The notes below the pieces were generated by a model, which worked only from the letters and a program-made list of their open reading frames with translations, was not told the DNA's origin and made no database searches. Below, piece by piece: positions 33,595-45,269 of a stretch of 64,000 bases of DNA (its first letter is position 1; each line of letters opens with the position of its first letter). A program made the translations under genes and the position numbers. This DNA is from Sinotaia quadrata (taxonomy: Eukaryota; Mollusca; Gastropoda; Architaenioglossa; Viviparidae). The DNA lies in NCBI GenBank assembly GCA_028829895.1, contig CM054183.1, positions 72,077,071 through 72,141,070 on the forward strand, written 5' to 3'.

Positions 33595-34068
33595 ATCCTT
33601 GTCTTTATTGTATCATTGAGTTCTAAGTGTCATCATCATATCATTGTTCTATATCTTTATCGTATCACAGAGTTCTATGAATTCATCATACCATTCTATC
33701 TTTATCGTATTACGGAGTTCTATGAATTCATCATATCATTGTTCTATATCTTTATCGTATTACGGAGTTCTATGAATTCATTGTATCGTTGAGTTTTATG
33801 TCTTCATCGCATCAATGATTTCTAAATGTCTTCATTGTATCGTTGAGTTCTATGTCTTCATCGTGTGAATGAGTTTCATGTCTTTATCGTATCATTAAGA
33901 GTTGTATGCCTTTATCGTGTCACTGAGTTCTAAATGTCTTTATCGTATCATTAAGAGTTCTGTTTTTATCTCATCATTGAGATCTATTTCTTTATCGTAT
34001 CATTGACTTCTATGTATTCATCTTATCGTTGGGTTCTACGTTTTTATCGTAAAATGTCTTTATTTTAT
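33595..34068. repeat. 26-bp minisatellite, left segment
   Basis: Core TCTTTATCGTATCATTGAGT then TCTATG. The same unit resumes at 35,757 beyond the dispersed repeat, so the 1.7 kb between looks inserted. Confidence 0.88.
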
Positions 34069-34835
34069 TGTGGCAGAGTAAATTTGCCTATCCCTATTTT
34101 TTCACTTTAAATTGTTGAATAGTCAGAGTAACCTTACCTTGGGTACTCCTTGTGATGGTATTTTTGAAAGTGTCTGAATTGAAGTAAATGCTCAGGTGAG
34201 AATATGCTAGAAATTGCTGGTGTAATGAAAACCAATGAGTAGTTTTCATTATCCAATGGTTATGATTTACGAGAATGGAACCAGCCAATAGGCTGAGATC
34301 AAACAGTTTACCTGGTGAAGAAAAATCTACTGTCTAATCACTTTGAATTTAAGTGGAAGAAGTCCGGTCATGAAAGGTGGCCGCTAGGTTGATGGTGAGT
34401 TAAATTGACTGGATGAGAGAGAATGGACTTAGAAATATTTCATGCATTTTTGCTATTGATATGTATAGTCGTGTTTTATGTAGAGATGTACTATGTGAGT
34501 TGACTTTTATTTCTACAAGTGTTTGAACGAGGCTGCTCACGTGTAGTTTGCTAGACACTTGACACTGTTTGGATATGCTGTATTTATTACGCTGTATGTG
34601 TATCTGGCTAATAAATACAGTTAGAGGAAAATGTAAGTTGAGACTGGAAAATAAGAAAGAATGGAGTTATAAAAAGATAAACCTAAGCTTAGCATTTATT
34701 CTCTGATTATATTCTGCAGAGACAAATATCTTTACTGTTTTCATTTCAAAATTTGATTTGAACCTTCTGGTTTACTGTTAATAAACTGCTACGACAACCA
34801 GGTTAGACACTGGAAATCGTCTGCCTTAGTGTGTG

Positions 34836-34836
34836 T

Positions 34837-34918
<82 letters not shown>
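34836..34918. repeat. (GT)n microsatellite
   Basis: About 40 GT units, inside copy B of the dispersed repeat; absent from copy A. Confidence 0.97.
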
Positions 34919-34921
<3 letters not shown>

Positions 34922-35038
34922 GTAAGGAAATGCACTACACTTCTATGATGTATGGCGCAAAAGTATGCCGACTATGTGTGAGCAATTTCTGGTACAGTGA
35001 ATTTACTAGAAATAGCTACAATTGTTGTTCTGCTTTAG

Positions 35039-35207
35039 GGAGCAAACTTTTGCAAAGGTGTCCAATGTTACCCTCAAGAGAAGAAGAGTGAAACAGTTTT
35101 GTTTCAACATGCCAGTGAAGCACATGGAGCTGACGTAATAATGGCTGACAATAAACTTGTGTCTTTGTTGCAAAAGCACTGGAAGGACTATACACTAGTT
35201 AAACAAG
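35039..35207 (+). CDS. Candidate exon inside a dispersed repeat
   Basis: Seen: acceptor TTCTGCTTTAG|GGAGCA, 56 open codons, donor AAACAAG|GTTATG (phase 0 in, phase 1 out). Only this frame is open. Peptide pieces: FCKGVQCYPQEKKSETVLFQ, ASEAHGADVIMADNKLVSLL, QKHWKDYTLVKQ. The decayed copy on the minus strand at about 0.7-0.8 kb keeps KHAKDY and the AACAAG|GTTAT border. Without splicing the frame continues to a stop at 35,254. Homology between copies implies a once-coding family member or transposon-borne exon. Not recognised. Confidence 0.4.
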
Positions 35208-35756
35208 GTTATGTAAAAACTATTATCTCTAATAACTCCATTTATGTACTCTGAAATAACTATCCTGTGGTTTGTATTGACATTATTGTTGAATTGTATT
35301 TTAGGCATAGTACTATGTAAATGTAAGGAAATTATTCAAACGTGGTTTCATGGAAATAATTGATGTCAAGTAATCTATTACATTGTATTTGTCATGTGTA
35401 TATTTGATTGTTGATTTAATAAATTTATTGTTAAATGTATTGACCTTCTTGTGCATATTGATAACCTTATGTTGGAGAAGAAAGCGATTGAATGGGGGCT
35501 CGCTAAATATACATTAAAGACAGATTTGTCTTCTTTTTTAGTAAGTTTTCCACTTATGGAATATGGTGTGACAGAAAATATTTATCTTTAATGTTGTGGA
35601 AGAGAGAAAACATTTACAGCGCCCGTATATCCGCCAAGTGAGAGAGATGAGTGATGTCTGCTGGAGGACTATTAATATAATAAATTAAGATTAGTTTTGG
35701 ATGATTAATTAAATAATAATAATAATATCCATTAACTAAGTAAGTTGGCATTAACA

Positions 35757-36015
35757 CGTATCATTGAATTATATGTCTTTATCGTATCATTGTGTTTTAT
35801 GTCTTTATCGTATCAATGAGTTTTATGTCTTTATCGTATTCTTGAGTTTTATGTCTTTATCGTATTATTGAGTTTTATGTCTTTATCGTATTATTGAGTT
35901 TTATGTCTTTATCGTATCATTGAGTTCTATGTCTTTATCGTATTATTGAGTGTTGTGTCTTTATCGTATCATTGAGTTCTATGTCTTTATCGTATCTTTG
36001 AGTTCTAAATGTTTT
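35757..36015. repeat. 26-bp minisatellite, right segment
   Basis: Same unit as 33,595-34,068 (GAGTTTTATGTCTTTATCGT plus ATCATT), about 10 copies, more homogeneous than the left segment. Confidence 0.93.
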
Positions 36016-36780
36016 TACATAATATCTAGTTCTATCTGTTTTTTTCATAATACCCAGTTCTTTATCTATCTTTAAATAAATATTTCAAAGAATGTCTACT
36101 GTCTTTTAATTTGTAGACTCTGAATTATATGTTTAATAAAAATATTTAGCGATTTTTATTCTATTGTATTGTTAAGGTATGATATTTTTGCAAGGACATA
36201 AAGCAAGTAATGTGCAACTATAATTATGTCCATAGCACAACTTGTATGTTTCCTGCTCTAACGCCTTCAAGGACATTAAGCAAGTAATGTACAACTATAA
36301 TTATGTCCACAGCACAACTTGGACACTGCTATAATGCCTTTCATACTTTATAAAAATACATGACGTGTCTTATAAACTAAATATATTAATAATTGCTTTT
36401 CTTATATAAATTTAAACAATTTCTTTCGTTATAAACAAATGTCTTTTAAAAACTTAAATTTTATTTAAATCGTAAGTTGTTTATATATTCAAAATAATAT
36501 GTTACTTAGGGCTTCGAAACACATTACTGACTACGAAGTATTAAAAAATATTCAATTCCAGAAACTATAAAATAATATAAATATAGCATACTGTTCCAGA
36601 ACAGTTAGACAATGCCTGAGATTTGTATTTGCTTACTGGTTAAAAACTCATTTGCTCTTTCTTGTTTTAATAACAACCCAAAAGAATTGTATCATCAATC
36701 ATGTATCAGTAACTGATTTATGTCCAGTAACTATATTTGAATAATTCAATAATTATGAATTATTTTTAGCTGATTAATGG
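36016..36780. other. AT-rich stretch with a 76-bp duplication
   Basis: CAAGTAATGTGCAACTATAA-type blocks at about 36,192-36,250 and 36,268-36,325 are copies of each other. The rest is A/T-rich without a recognised feature. Confidence 0.6.
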
Positions 36781-36781
36781 T

Positions 36782-36868
36782 ACTAAAGAAAGAAAGAGGG
36801 AAAGCGAGCGAGCAAGAGACAGGTGGACGGATGGATGGAATGATGAATGGAGAGAGAGAGAGAAAAAA
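36782..36868. repeat. Purine-rich simple sequence
   Basis: AAAGAAAGAAAGAGGGAAAG then GCGAGCGAGC, GGATGGATGG and (GA)n runs. Confidence 0.75.
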
Positions 36869-36958
36869 ATAAGCATTTAAAAAGGTAATTTTAATGCAGA
36901 ATTAAAATCGGCAGAATGCAAAAATAAATCTATGAATAAAAGAGGAAACAAAAGGCTG

Positions 36959-37032
36959 GTACACACACACACACACACGCACACATAAGGAATAAAGAGG
37001 AAGCAAAGAGCTGGTATACATACACACACATA

Positions 37033-37101
<69 letters not shown>
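36959..37101. repeat. Compound (CA)n microsatellite
   Basis: Two CA blocks separated by a GGAATAAAGAGGAAGCAAAG sequence, itself a partial repeat of flanking bases. Minus-strand frames of VCVCVC are artefacts. Confidence 0.96.
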
Positions 37102-37104
<3 letters not shown>

Positions 37105-37179
37105 AAGGAGGAATAATGGGAGAGCAAAAAGCTGTACATATATACAAGAAGGAATAAAGAGCATTACTGAAAAAAATAA

Positions 37180-38705
37180 TAAAGTGACATACCATATTAT
37201 CAATATCAAGGTATCAAGACACATCGATATACCAAATTGTCAGTAACAAATTATCATGACTCAATGGCATGCCATGTTATCAATATCAAAGTGTCAAGAC
37301 ACTAGAACAGTGTGAATTGTCAGTAGCAAAATATCAAGAAACTATAACATGACAAATTGTCAGTAGCAAAATATCAAGACATAAGAACAAGGTAAAATGT
37401 CAGTAGCAAAATATCAAGACACTAGGACAATGTGAACTGTCAGTAGAAAAATATCAAGACTTTAGAACAAGGTAAAATGTCAGTAGCAAAATATTAAGAC
37501 AGTAGGACAACGTGAATTGGCAGTAGCAAAATATCAAGACACTAGAACAAGTTAAAATGTCAGTAGCAAAATATAAAGACATTAGGACAGGGTAAAATGT
37601 CATTAGCAAAATATCAAGACACTAGGACAACGTGAATTGTCAGTAGCAAAGAATCAAGACATTAGAACAAGGCACAGTGTCAGTAGTAAAGTATTAAGAC
37701 TTTAGAGCAAGGCGAATTGTCAGTAGCAAAATATCAAGACTTTAGAACAAGGCGAATTGTCAGTAGCAAAATATCAAGACTTTAGAACAAGGCATATTGT
37801 CAGTAGCAAAATATCAAGACTTTAGAACAAGGCGAATTGTCAGTAGCAAAATATCAAGACTTTAGAACAAGGCGAATTGTCAATAGCAAAATATCTAGAC
37901 TTTAGAACAAGGCGAATTGTCAGTAGCAAAATATCAAGACTTTAGAACAAAGTGAATTGTCAGTAGCAAAATATCAAGACATTAGAACAAGGCAAAGTGT
38001 CAGTAGTAAAGTATTAAGACTTTAGAACAAGGCATATTGTCAGTAGCAAAATATCAAGACTTTAGAACAAGGCGAATTGTCAGGAGCAAAATATCAAGAC
38101 TTTAGAACAAAGTGAATTGTCAGTAGCAAAATATTAAGACTTTAGAACAAGGCGAATTGTCAATAGCAAAATATCAAGACTTTAGAACAAGGCGAATTGT
38201 CAGTAGCAAAGAATCAAGACATTAGAACAATGCGAATTGTCAGGAGCAAAATATCAAGACTTTAGAACAAGGCGAATTGTCAGGAGCAAAATATCAAGAC
38301 TTTAGAACAAGGCGAATTGTCAATAGCAAAGCATCAAGACTTTAGAACAAGGCGAATTGTCAGGAGCAAAATATCAAGACTTTAGAACAAGGCGAATTGT
38401 CAATAGCAAAGCATCAAGACTTTAGAACAAGGCGAATTGTCAATAGCAAAATATCAAGACTTTAGAACAAGGCGAATTGTCAGTAGCAAAGAATCAAGAC
38501 ATTAGAAAAATGCGAATTGTCAGGAGCAAAATATCAAGACTTTAGAACAAGGCGAATTGTCAGGAGCAAAATATCAAGACTTTAGAACAAGGCGAATTGT
38601 CAATAGCAAAGCATCAAGACTTTAGAACAAGGCGAATTGTCAGGAGTAAAATATCAAGACTTTAGAACAAGGCGAATTGTCAATAGCAAAGCATCAAGAC
38701 TCTAA
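37180..38705. repeat. 40-bp minisatellite, about 38 copies, with 280-bp higher-order unit
   Basis: Core GGCGAATTGTCAGTAGCAAA then ATATCAAGACTTTAGAACAA. Exactly 40 bp per unit from 37,500. Variant units (CAATAG, CAGTAG/GAATC, CAGGAG, CAATAG/GCATC) follow the same seven-unit order in 38,161-38,440 and 38,441-38,720. Confidence 0.96.
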
Positions 38706-38729
38706 AGTGAAGACGAACTAAATTTAAAT

Positions 38730-39240
38730 AAAAGATTTGAACTTGTCACCTCACTATTCGCCAGGTTCTGTCCAACAGCTTGCCACCAACACCGTCCGTC
38801 ACACAGACCTCAGCAGAAGACACACACGAACTCGGTCCATCAGTCCACCCCTGTGTACCTCTTTAATCCACACTTAGGTACCTCTATAATCCACTCCTAG
38901 GTATTGGTAAGAGAATACCTCTCGTGAAGCTCAAAATAACGACACTGTAACTTTCAGTTTCGAGCACTGGCAAGCTCAGTTAGATTTGGACGAAATGTTT
39001 CTTTCTTCGCTCGTTTTACCCCTACTTTTGTTTTCTTTCTTTTCTTTCTTCTTTCCGTCGCGTGAAAAAAGAAATTATTCTGATTGGTTCTTTATAGTAA
39101 ACAGGAGCTTCTTGCGCATGTCCGCACGCGTGTGTGTGAGGGCCATTGCGAAGGCGTTTTTCGGACGTTTACATCAGGTCAGGCAGCTTCACCTCCCACA
39201 CATCGGGACATTTGCAATCTTTTTCTTCTTAGTTTAAAGG
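38730..39240. promoter_or_regulatory. CpG-containing island with promoter-like motifs
   Basis: Seen: an ISRE/IRF-type GAAACTGAAAG on the minus strand (38,951-38,962), a CCAAT box in CCAATCAG orientation on the minus strand (39,080-39,087), an NRF1-like TTGCGCATG (39,112-39,120), ACGCG and several CpGs in otherwise CpG-poor DNA. No TATA and no convincing coding exon; the 83-codon plus frame is low-complexity at its start. Inference: a TATA-less promoter, direction uncertain. Confidence 0.3.
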
Positions 39241-39354
39241 ATATTTAATTGAGTGCGAGTTATTTTTGACTATCAGTTTGTACGTGCATTTACTTGGATA
39301 TGACTATACATAGGTTATAAACAATAATTTGATGTTGAAGTCCTTATTTAATTT

Positions 39355-39690
39355 AATAATGTAAACACCCATATGACTTAAGTAATTATTTCGTATGTTA
39401 ATGTAAACACCCATTGCCTTAAGTAATTATTTCATATATTAATGTAAACACCCATTGCCTTAAGTAATTATTTCTATGTTAATGTAAACACCCATTGCCT
39501 TAAGTAATTATTTCATATGTTAATGTAAACACTCATTGCCTTAAGTAATTATTTCATATATTTATATAAGCACTCAATTGATCTTTCAGTCATGAATTAA
39601 CAATCATATGACCTTAAATAATTATTCTGTATATTAATGTAAACACTCGTTTGATCTTTAAGTAATTATTTCATCTGTTATGCTGATCTC
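39355..39690. repeat. 41-bp minisatellite, about 8 copies
   Basis: Core TTAATGTAAACACCCATTGC then CTTAAGTAATTATTTCATA; decays rightward. Confidence 0.92.
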
Positions 39691-39699
39691 TATCAGTAT

Positions 39700-40110
39700 A
39701 TTGATTGTTTATCAGACGGCAAATAAAGTAATAGCAAAACATTATATCATTTTACATTTATATTTCAGAAATAATAAGTATGAGAAGTAATTGTCATATC
39801 CACTCTATAAGGTCAGTTTTTTGGACAGCAACATATTTACAGCATTTTGTTAGTTTTTATGTCGTTTTTGACAACAGGAATTTAGTTTTAGAATATAGTT
39901 TTAACAGCATTTATTTGTATGGCTGTTTTATTTTAACAGCAATATTTGTATAAAAAATTTTAAAGCAAGAAATATTTTTTCGTTTTTGATATAGAAATTG
40001 TATAGCGGTTCGACAGCAAAAAGTTTTATGATTTTTCTAAACCATAATTGATAAAATTGTTCACTACCTAATTTGTCTAACAATTTTCTCATAGTACAAC
40101 ATGACTGATG
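39700..40110. other. AT-rich stretch
   Basis: TTTTAACAGCA(T)TTATTTGTAT-like motifs recur loosely at 39,840-40,020. No gene. Confidence 0.45.
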
Positions 40111-40124
40111 TGAAGATGTGTTAA

Positions 40125-40418
40125 CAAATCGTATGACATTACTACAGGCCTAAAACCACAAATCTGTTCACTGCCTCTCTCAATCAAGTATGACATTACT
40201 ACAGGCCTAAAACCATAAATCTGTTCACTGCCTCTCTCAATCAAGTATGACATTACTACAGGCTTAAAACCATAAATCTGTTCACTGCCTTTCTCAATCA
40301 AGCATGACATTACTACAGGCCTAAAACCATAAATCTGTTCACTACTTCTCTCAATCAAGAATGACATTACTACAGGCCTAAAACCATAAATCTCTTCACT
40401 GCCTCTCTCAATCAAGCA
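40125..40418. repeat. 57-bp minisatellite, 5 copies
   Basis: Core TATGACATTACTACAGGCCT then AAAACCATAAATCTGTTCAC. The 19-codon minus frame (IERGSEQIYGFRPVVMSYL) is array-derived. Confidence 0.94.
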
Positions 40419-40589
40419 GTCATATGTAATGCATGACTACAGCACACTGAAGTGCTTCAGGCTTTGACGTCAACTTAAAGAATTATTTGCCAGCACTTCA
40501 AGTGTTTCCAACAGAAGTAATGCAATGCCGGAGTCCTTCGTTTCTGGGAAACTGCAGGAAAACCTGGACTACTAACAAATATATAAAAC

Positions 40590-41430
40590 AGACAATTCGG
40601 ATGTTTTTATTTTTAAAAGCCTGAAAGTCTTTATAACAAATAAAATGGCTCTTTTAACAAATAGCCTGGCAGAAGTTATAATTAACAAAATGTCTGTCTT
40701 TATGGCAAATACCCTTGCAATCTTTGTCACCAGTAACCTATCTGCCTTTATAATAAACATTCTTGCTGAAATTATAATAAATAATATACCTTCTTTATGA
40801 TAAACAGCCTGCCTATTAATAACAAGTAGTGTGATTGACTTTATAACAAATAATATGGTGTCTTTATTACGTAGCCTGGCTTTCTTAACAAATTGCCCGG
40901 CTCTCTGTACAACACACAATTTGTCTTTATAAAAAATAACCTGGCAGCAACATATTTTTAACACATAGCCTGTCTTATAAAAAATAATCTGGCAACAACA
41001 TTTTTAACACATAGCCTATCTTATAAGAAAATAGTCCGGCTGTATTTATAAAACGATGCCTAAAATAGTCTGGTTGTGTTTATAAAACAATGCCTAAAAT
41101 AGTCCTGCTCTCTTTATAACACACAGCCTGAATTTATAACAAATAACCTGGCTATATTTTTTAACACATAGCCTCTCTTATAAGTAAATAGTCTGGCTGT
41201 TTTAAACACACAGCCTAAAATAGTCTGGCAGTGTTTTTTAACACAGCCTCTCTAATAAGTAAATAGTCTGGCTGTTTTAAACACAGCCTAAAATAGTCTG
41301 GCAGCGTTTTTAACACATAGCCTCTCTTATAAGAAAATAGTCTAGATGTTTTAAATACACAGCCTAAAATAGTCTGGCAATGTTTTTAACACATAGCCTA
41401 TCTTATAAATAAATAATCTGGCTATGTTTA
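40590..41430. repeat. ~40-bp degenerate minisatellite, about 20 copies
   Basis: Core ACACATAGCCTCTCTTATAA then ATAGTCTGGCTGT. Right half clear; left half (40,590-40,960) strongly decayed but alignable by TAACAAATA..CCTGGC. Confidence 0.82.
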
Positions 41431-41478
41431 TGAGTGACATTAAGTGATGATCTAGTAAACGTAATAAGCAATGGCACA

Positions 41479-41717
41479 CAGTGTCTTAACTACTGCCCCT
41501 GCAGCCCCACAGTGCTTGGGGTTTCTTTGAACAGAAGGGGTCAAATATTTGTTCCCTCAAAAACAAATTGTGCTTGAAAAATATACACATGATCAAGGCA
41601 AGCTGATTCTCTGTGAAGCAGAAAGTGAGTGCGTGCGTGAGCGCAGATAGTAAATGGAGGTGGAGTGTGGCTTTTAGGTTTTTTGCAGGTGTCCCTGCAT
41701 TCGAAGTTACGTTACTG
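41479..41717. mobile_element. hAT-like MITE, copy 1
   Basis: Left end CAGTGTCTTAACTACTG, right end CATTCGAAGTTACGTTACTG (reverse complement CAGTAACGTAAC). Interior matches the copy at 57,453: CCCTGCAGCCCC, AACAGAA(G/T)GG, ATACACATG, TTTTTTGCA. CAGTGG-type ends fit hAT superfamily terminal repeats. No clear 8-bp target duplication (ATGGCACA against TGAGCAGA). 239 bp, non-coding. Confidence 0.75.
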
Positions 41718-42045
41718 TGAGCAGATAATAACAGTGACATCATTCGAAGTTACGTTACTGTGAGCTGATAATAATAATAACATCATGAGAAGTTACGTTA
41801 CTGTGAGCAGATAATAACAGTGACATCATGAGAAGTTACGTTACTGTGAGCAGATAATAACAGTGACATCATGAGAAGTTACGTTACTGTGAGCAGATAA
41901 TAACAGTGACATCATGAGAAGTTACGTTACTGTGAGCAGATAATAACAGTGACATCATGAGAAGTTACGTTACTGTGAGCAGATAATAACAGTGACATCA
42001 TGAGAAGTTACGTTACTGTGAGCAGATAATAACAGTGACAAGGTG
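41698..42045. repeat. 43-bp minisatellite seeded by a MITE end
   Basis: Unit is GAAGTTACGTTACTG (the MITE's right terminus) plus TGAGCAGATAATAACAGTGA CATCATGA (its flank). Eight copies; the second still has CATTCGAAG as in the element, later ones CATGAGAAG. The array therefore grew from the element-flank junction. Confidence 0.93.
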
Positions 42046-42149
42046 AGAAGAAACGAAATAACGAGGTGATGCGATTATATGGATATCTTTCAAAGAAATT
42101 GTTTTGTCAAGAGAAATTAATTTTCGTTTTTGTATTCATATAGCAACAC

Positions 42150-42390
42150 CAAGTATCTTATCGTAGAAGTAGAATTATTATTTGTATTTGTACTCATACA
42201 TTAGTAGGTAATTAGATACACAAGGTATTGTAGTCTTAGGTGTAGAAGTAATTATTATTTTATTTGTATTCATACAGTAGTAGGTAATTAAATACACAAA
42301 GTATGTAGAAGTAATTATTATTTTATTTCTATTCATTTCTATTCATATAGCAGTAGTAATAGAGATACATAAAATATGTTGTCTTAAGTG
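42150..42390. repeat. ~85-bp degenerate repeat, 3 copies
   Basis: Blocks GTAGAAGTAATTATTATTTT, ATTCATACAGTAGTAGGTAA and ATACACAAAGTAT recur in order. Confidence 0.8.
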
Positions 42391-42569
42391 CAGAAATAAT
42401 AAATGTTTCTTAATTCTCCAGAAAGAATCGTAGAATGATTTGACGGTCTGCATAAGAGTCAGTAGGCCCCTAAACCGAATATTATATCGTCATATCCTGC
42501 TAATGTCAGGGATATTTATTTTTAACTTGACAAGAGGCATAAGGACTAGCAGGAGACTTGAACATCTAG

Positions 42570-42960
42570 CAGTAAACTCAGTACGCACTAAGGTACAGGT
42601 GATATGAACTTGAGCTCAGTGCAAACTAAGTTGCATGTGATAAGAACACCAAACACTGAGCTCAGTACACACTAAGTTACATGTGATAAGAACACCAAAC
42701 ACTGAGCTCAGTACACACTAAGTTACATGTGATAAGAACACCAAACACTGAGCTCAGTACACACTAAGTTACATGTGATAAGAACACCAAACACTGAGCT
42801 CAGTACACACTAAGTTACATGTGATAAGAACACCAAACACTGCACTCAGTACACACTAAGTTACATGTGATAAGAACACCAAACACTTAGCTCAGTATAC
42901 AATAAGGTAGAGGTGATCTTAATTTGTGCTTAGTACATACTAAGGTACAGGCGATATGAA
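42570..42960. repeat. 46-bp minisatellite, about 7 copies
   Basis: Core AAGTTACATGTGATAAGAAC then ACCAAACACTGAGCTCAGTA. Middle five near-identical. Confidence 0.94.
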
Positions 42961-43475
42961 AAACAAACAGTGAATACATTATACACTAAGCTAACGGTGA
43001 AATAAATTTCTCTAATAATATACATTCGCCTGAACATAAACATTAGAGTTTGAACAGACTTACATCATATGAGTTGAATAAACTTTTACTGTAGAGGTGA
43101 TTATAACACTGAGTTACAGCTGACTACAACTGTTAAAAAGAGAAATATTATAACAGCAAGCAAGACATTGTATTGAGCAGACTAAAACTAGCAAAAAGGG
43201 AAAGAGTATGATTGTAGTGAGCAGATGATTCTAGAAAATTAAAAGAGACACAGTGGAGGCTGTCTGATAAGTGGGACCAAAACAGAAAGTATAAACAACA
43301 TTGACCTTCTGTAGTGAGCTCTCGTTTACTGTGGAGTTTTTTTTAATAAAATACGCAAGCACAGGATAGTGTCGGATTTACATTGTGTGCTTTTTGCAGT
43401 AAAGCAAAGCAATATTTTATGAGCAGAAAGAGAATTGAATGCCATATTTTATTAACAGAAAGAGAATTGAAATTA
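42961..43475. other. Unique stretch
   Basis: Contains a short duplication of TATTTTAT(G/T)A(G/A)CAGAAAGAGAATTGAA at 43,411-43,465. No gene or element recognised. Confidence 0.45.
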
Positions 43476-43479
43476 TGGC

Positions 43480-44020
43480 ACTATGTAGTGATGGAAATTA
43501 GCACTGACGGTCAAGGTGGCAACGTTTAGTGATGGAAATTAGCTCTGAAGGTCAAGATAATAGTGGTACTGTTTGGAGATGGAAATTAGCATTGAAGGTC
43601 AAGATAATAGTGGTACTGTTTGGAGATGGAAATTAGCATTGAAGGTCAAGATAACAGTGGCACTGTTTAGTGATGGAAATTAGCATTGAAGGTCAAGATA
43701 ATAGTGGTACTGTTTGGAGATGGAAATTAGCACTGAAGGTCAAGATAATAGTGGTACTGTTTGGAGATGAAAATTAGCACTGAAGGTCAAGATAATAGTG
43801 GTACTCTTTAGTGATGGGAATTAGCATTGAAGGTCAAGATAATAGTGGTACTGTTTGGAGATGGAAATTAGCACTGAAGGTCAAGATAATAGTGGTACTG
43901 TTTAGTGATGGAAATTAGCACTGAAGGTCAAGATAATAGTGGTACTGTTTGGAGATGGAAATTAGCACTGAAGGTCAAGATAATAGTGGTACTGTTTGGA
44001 GATGGAAATTAGCACTGACG
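43480..44020. repeat. 47-bp minisatellite, about 11 copies
   Basis: Core GATGGAAATTAGCACTGAAG then GTCAAGATAATAGTGGTACT; GTTTGGA and GTTTAGT variants interleave. Confidence 0.95.
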
Positions 44021-44435
44021 GGAAGTTAATGTTAACTTTATCTACTGATATATTAGCATTGTTGGGTGTGCTAGTACAGAACAGTCATTAATTATTTACT
44101 GACAGCGCTTGGTAAGATGAATTTACAAGATTCTATTCGACATGTTGAATTTGTAGTAAAATTGTTGCTGACATTAACTTTATAAAATGTGCTTTGGTCC
44201 ATAATGTTTAGTCAGCCTATATTGAAAGCTTCAAAGAACTAATATTAAGAGCAAATGGCATTAACAAAATGTGATAAAACTGTCATTTTTGTGTAATTAA
44301 CTTATATTTACAAGTAACATTAACAAAGTGATATATGTATGTCATTATTGTGTAGTGAACTGAAATACATAATGCAAGAAAAACTGTTGAATTATTGTTG
44401 TCGTCATGTATGGACTGCATGAGTCTTCATGAGCT
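44021..44435. other. AT-rich stretch
   Basis: No repeat of more than two copies and no exon-like frame recognised. Confidence 0.4.
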
Positions 44436-44439
44436 CTCT

Positions 44440-45020
44440 GGTATCACTAAATCTATTCAGCCAGATGACAGCTATGTGTGTGGTGAGCATAATGTGTCTT
44501 TGTGAGCTCTCTAAATATATTCAGTCACACGACAGCCAAGCGTATTCTCAGATGAGTGTGTTTTGGTGAGCTCTCTAAATCTATTCAGCCACACGACAGC
44601 CATGTGTGTGGTGAGCTGAGAGTATTTTAGTGAGCTCCCTAAATCTATTCAGCCACACGACAGCCATGTGTGTGGTGAGCTGAGTGTGTTTTGGTGAGCT
44701 CTCTAAATCTATTCAGTCACACGACAGCCATGTGTATGGTGAGCTGAGTGTGTTTTGGTGAGCTCTCTAAATCTATTCAGCCACACGACAGCCATGTGTG
44801 TGGTGAGCTGAGTGTGTTTTGGTGAGCTCTCTAAATCTATTCAGCCACACGACAGCCATGTGTGTGGTGAGCTGAGTGTGTTTTGGTGAGCTCTCTAAAT
44901 CTATTCAGCCACACGACAGCCATGTGTGTGGTGAGCTGAGTGTGTTTTGGTGAGCTCTCTAAATCTATTCAGCCACACGACAGCCATGTGTGTGGTGAGC
45001 TGAGTGTGTTTTGGTGCGCG
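44440..45020. repeat. 64-bp minisatellite, about 9 copies
   Basis: Core CTAAATCTATTCAGCCACAC then GACAGCCATGTGTGTGGTGA. Right five copies identical. Confidence 0.95.
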
Positions 45021-45212
45021 TTTGCATCTCTCTCAGTCCTGTCTGTGAACGTCGACAGCATCAGTCTCATGTAAATAACTCACATGACATCACAGGGGAT
45101 TGGGGAAAGTATAGTAGATGAGGCATCTTGGGAAATATTTTCTTAAGAATGCCATTTGGTCTTTCAGAGGATGTTGTTTGTTTGGAAGAACTTGAGAAGT
45201 GCGTGTGCTTAT

Positions 45213-45213
45213 G

Positions 45214-45269
<56 letters not shown>

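Larger units (their letters stand above)
34070..35750 (+). repeat. Dispersed repeat, longest copy (copy B)
   Basis: The 5' two thirds align with the inverted copy at 672-1,690, and the 3' 320 bp align with 12,783-13,087. Copy B contains a (GT)n tract and an exon-like open segment (35,039-35,207) missing or decayed in the others. It lies between two segments of one 26-bp array. No terminal inverted or long direct repeats, poly(A) tail or transposase/RT motif was found, so its class is open: an unclassified mobile element or a duplicated gene fragment. Confidence 0.65.

Noticed and set aside
37180..38705. Regular 40-bp spacing suggestive of a CRISPR array
   Set aside because: No unique spacers: the whole 40-bp unit repeats. 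The window is eukaryotic. The same applies to the other arrays.
41471..41725. 8-bp target duplication around MITE copy 1
   Set aside because: Only 4 of 8 bases agree, and the right flank has been rebuilt by the array, so it cannot be claimed.
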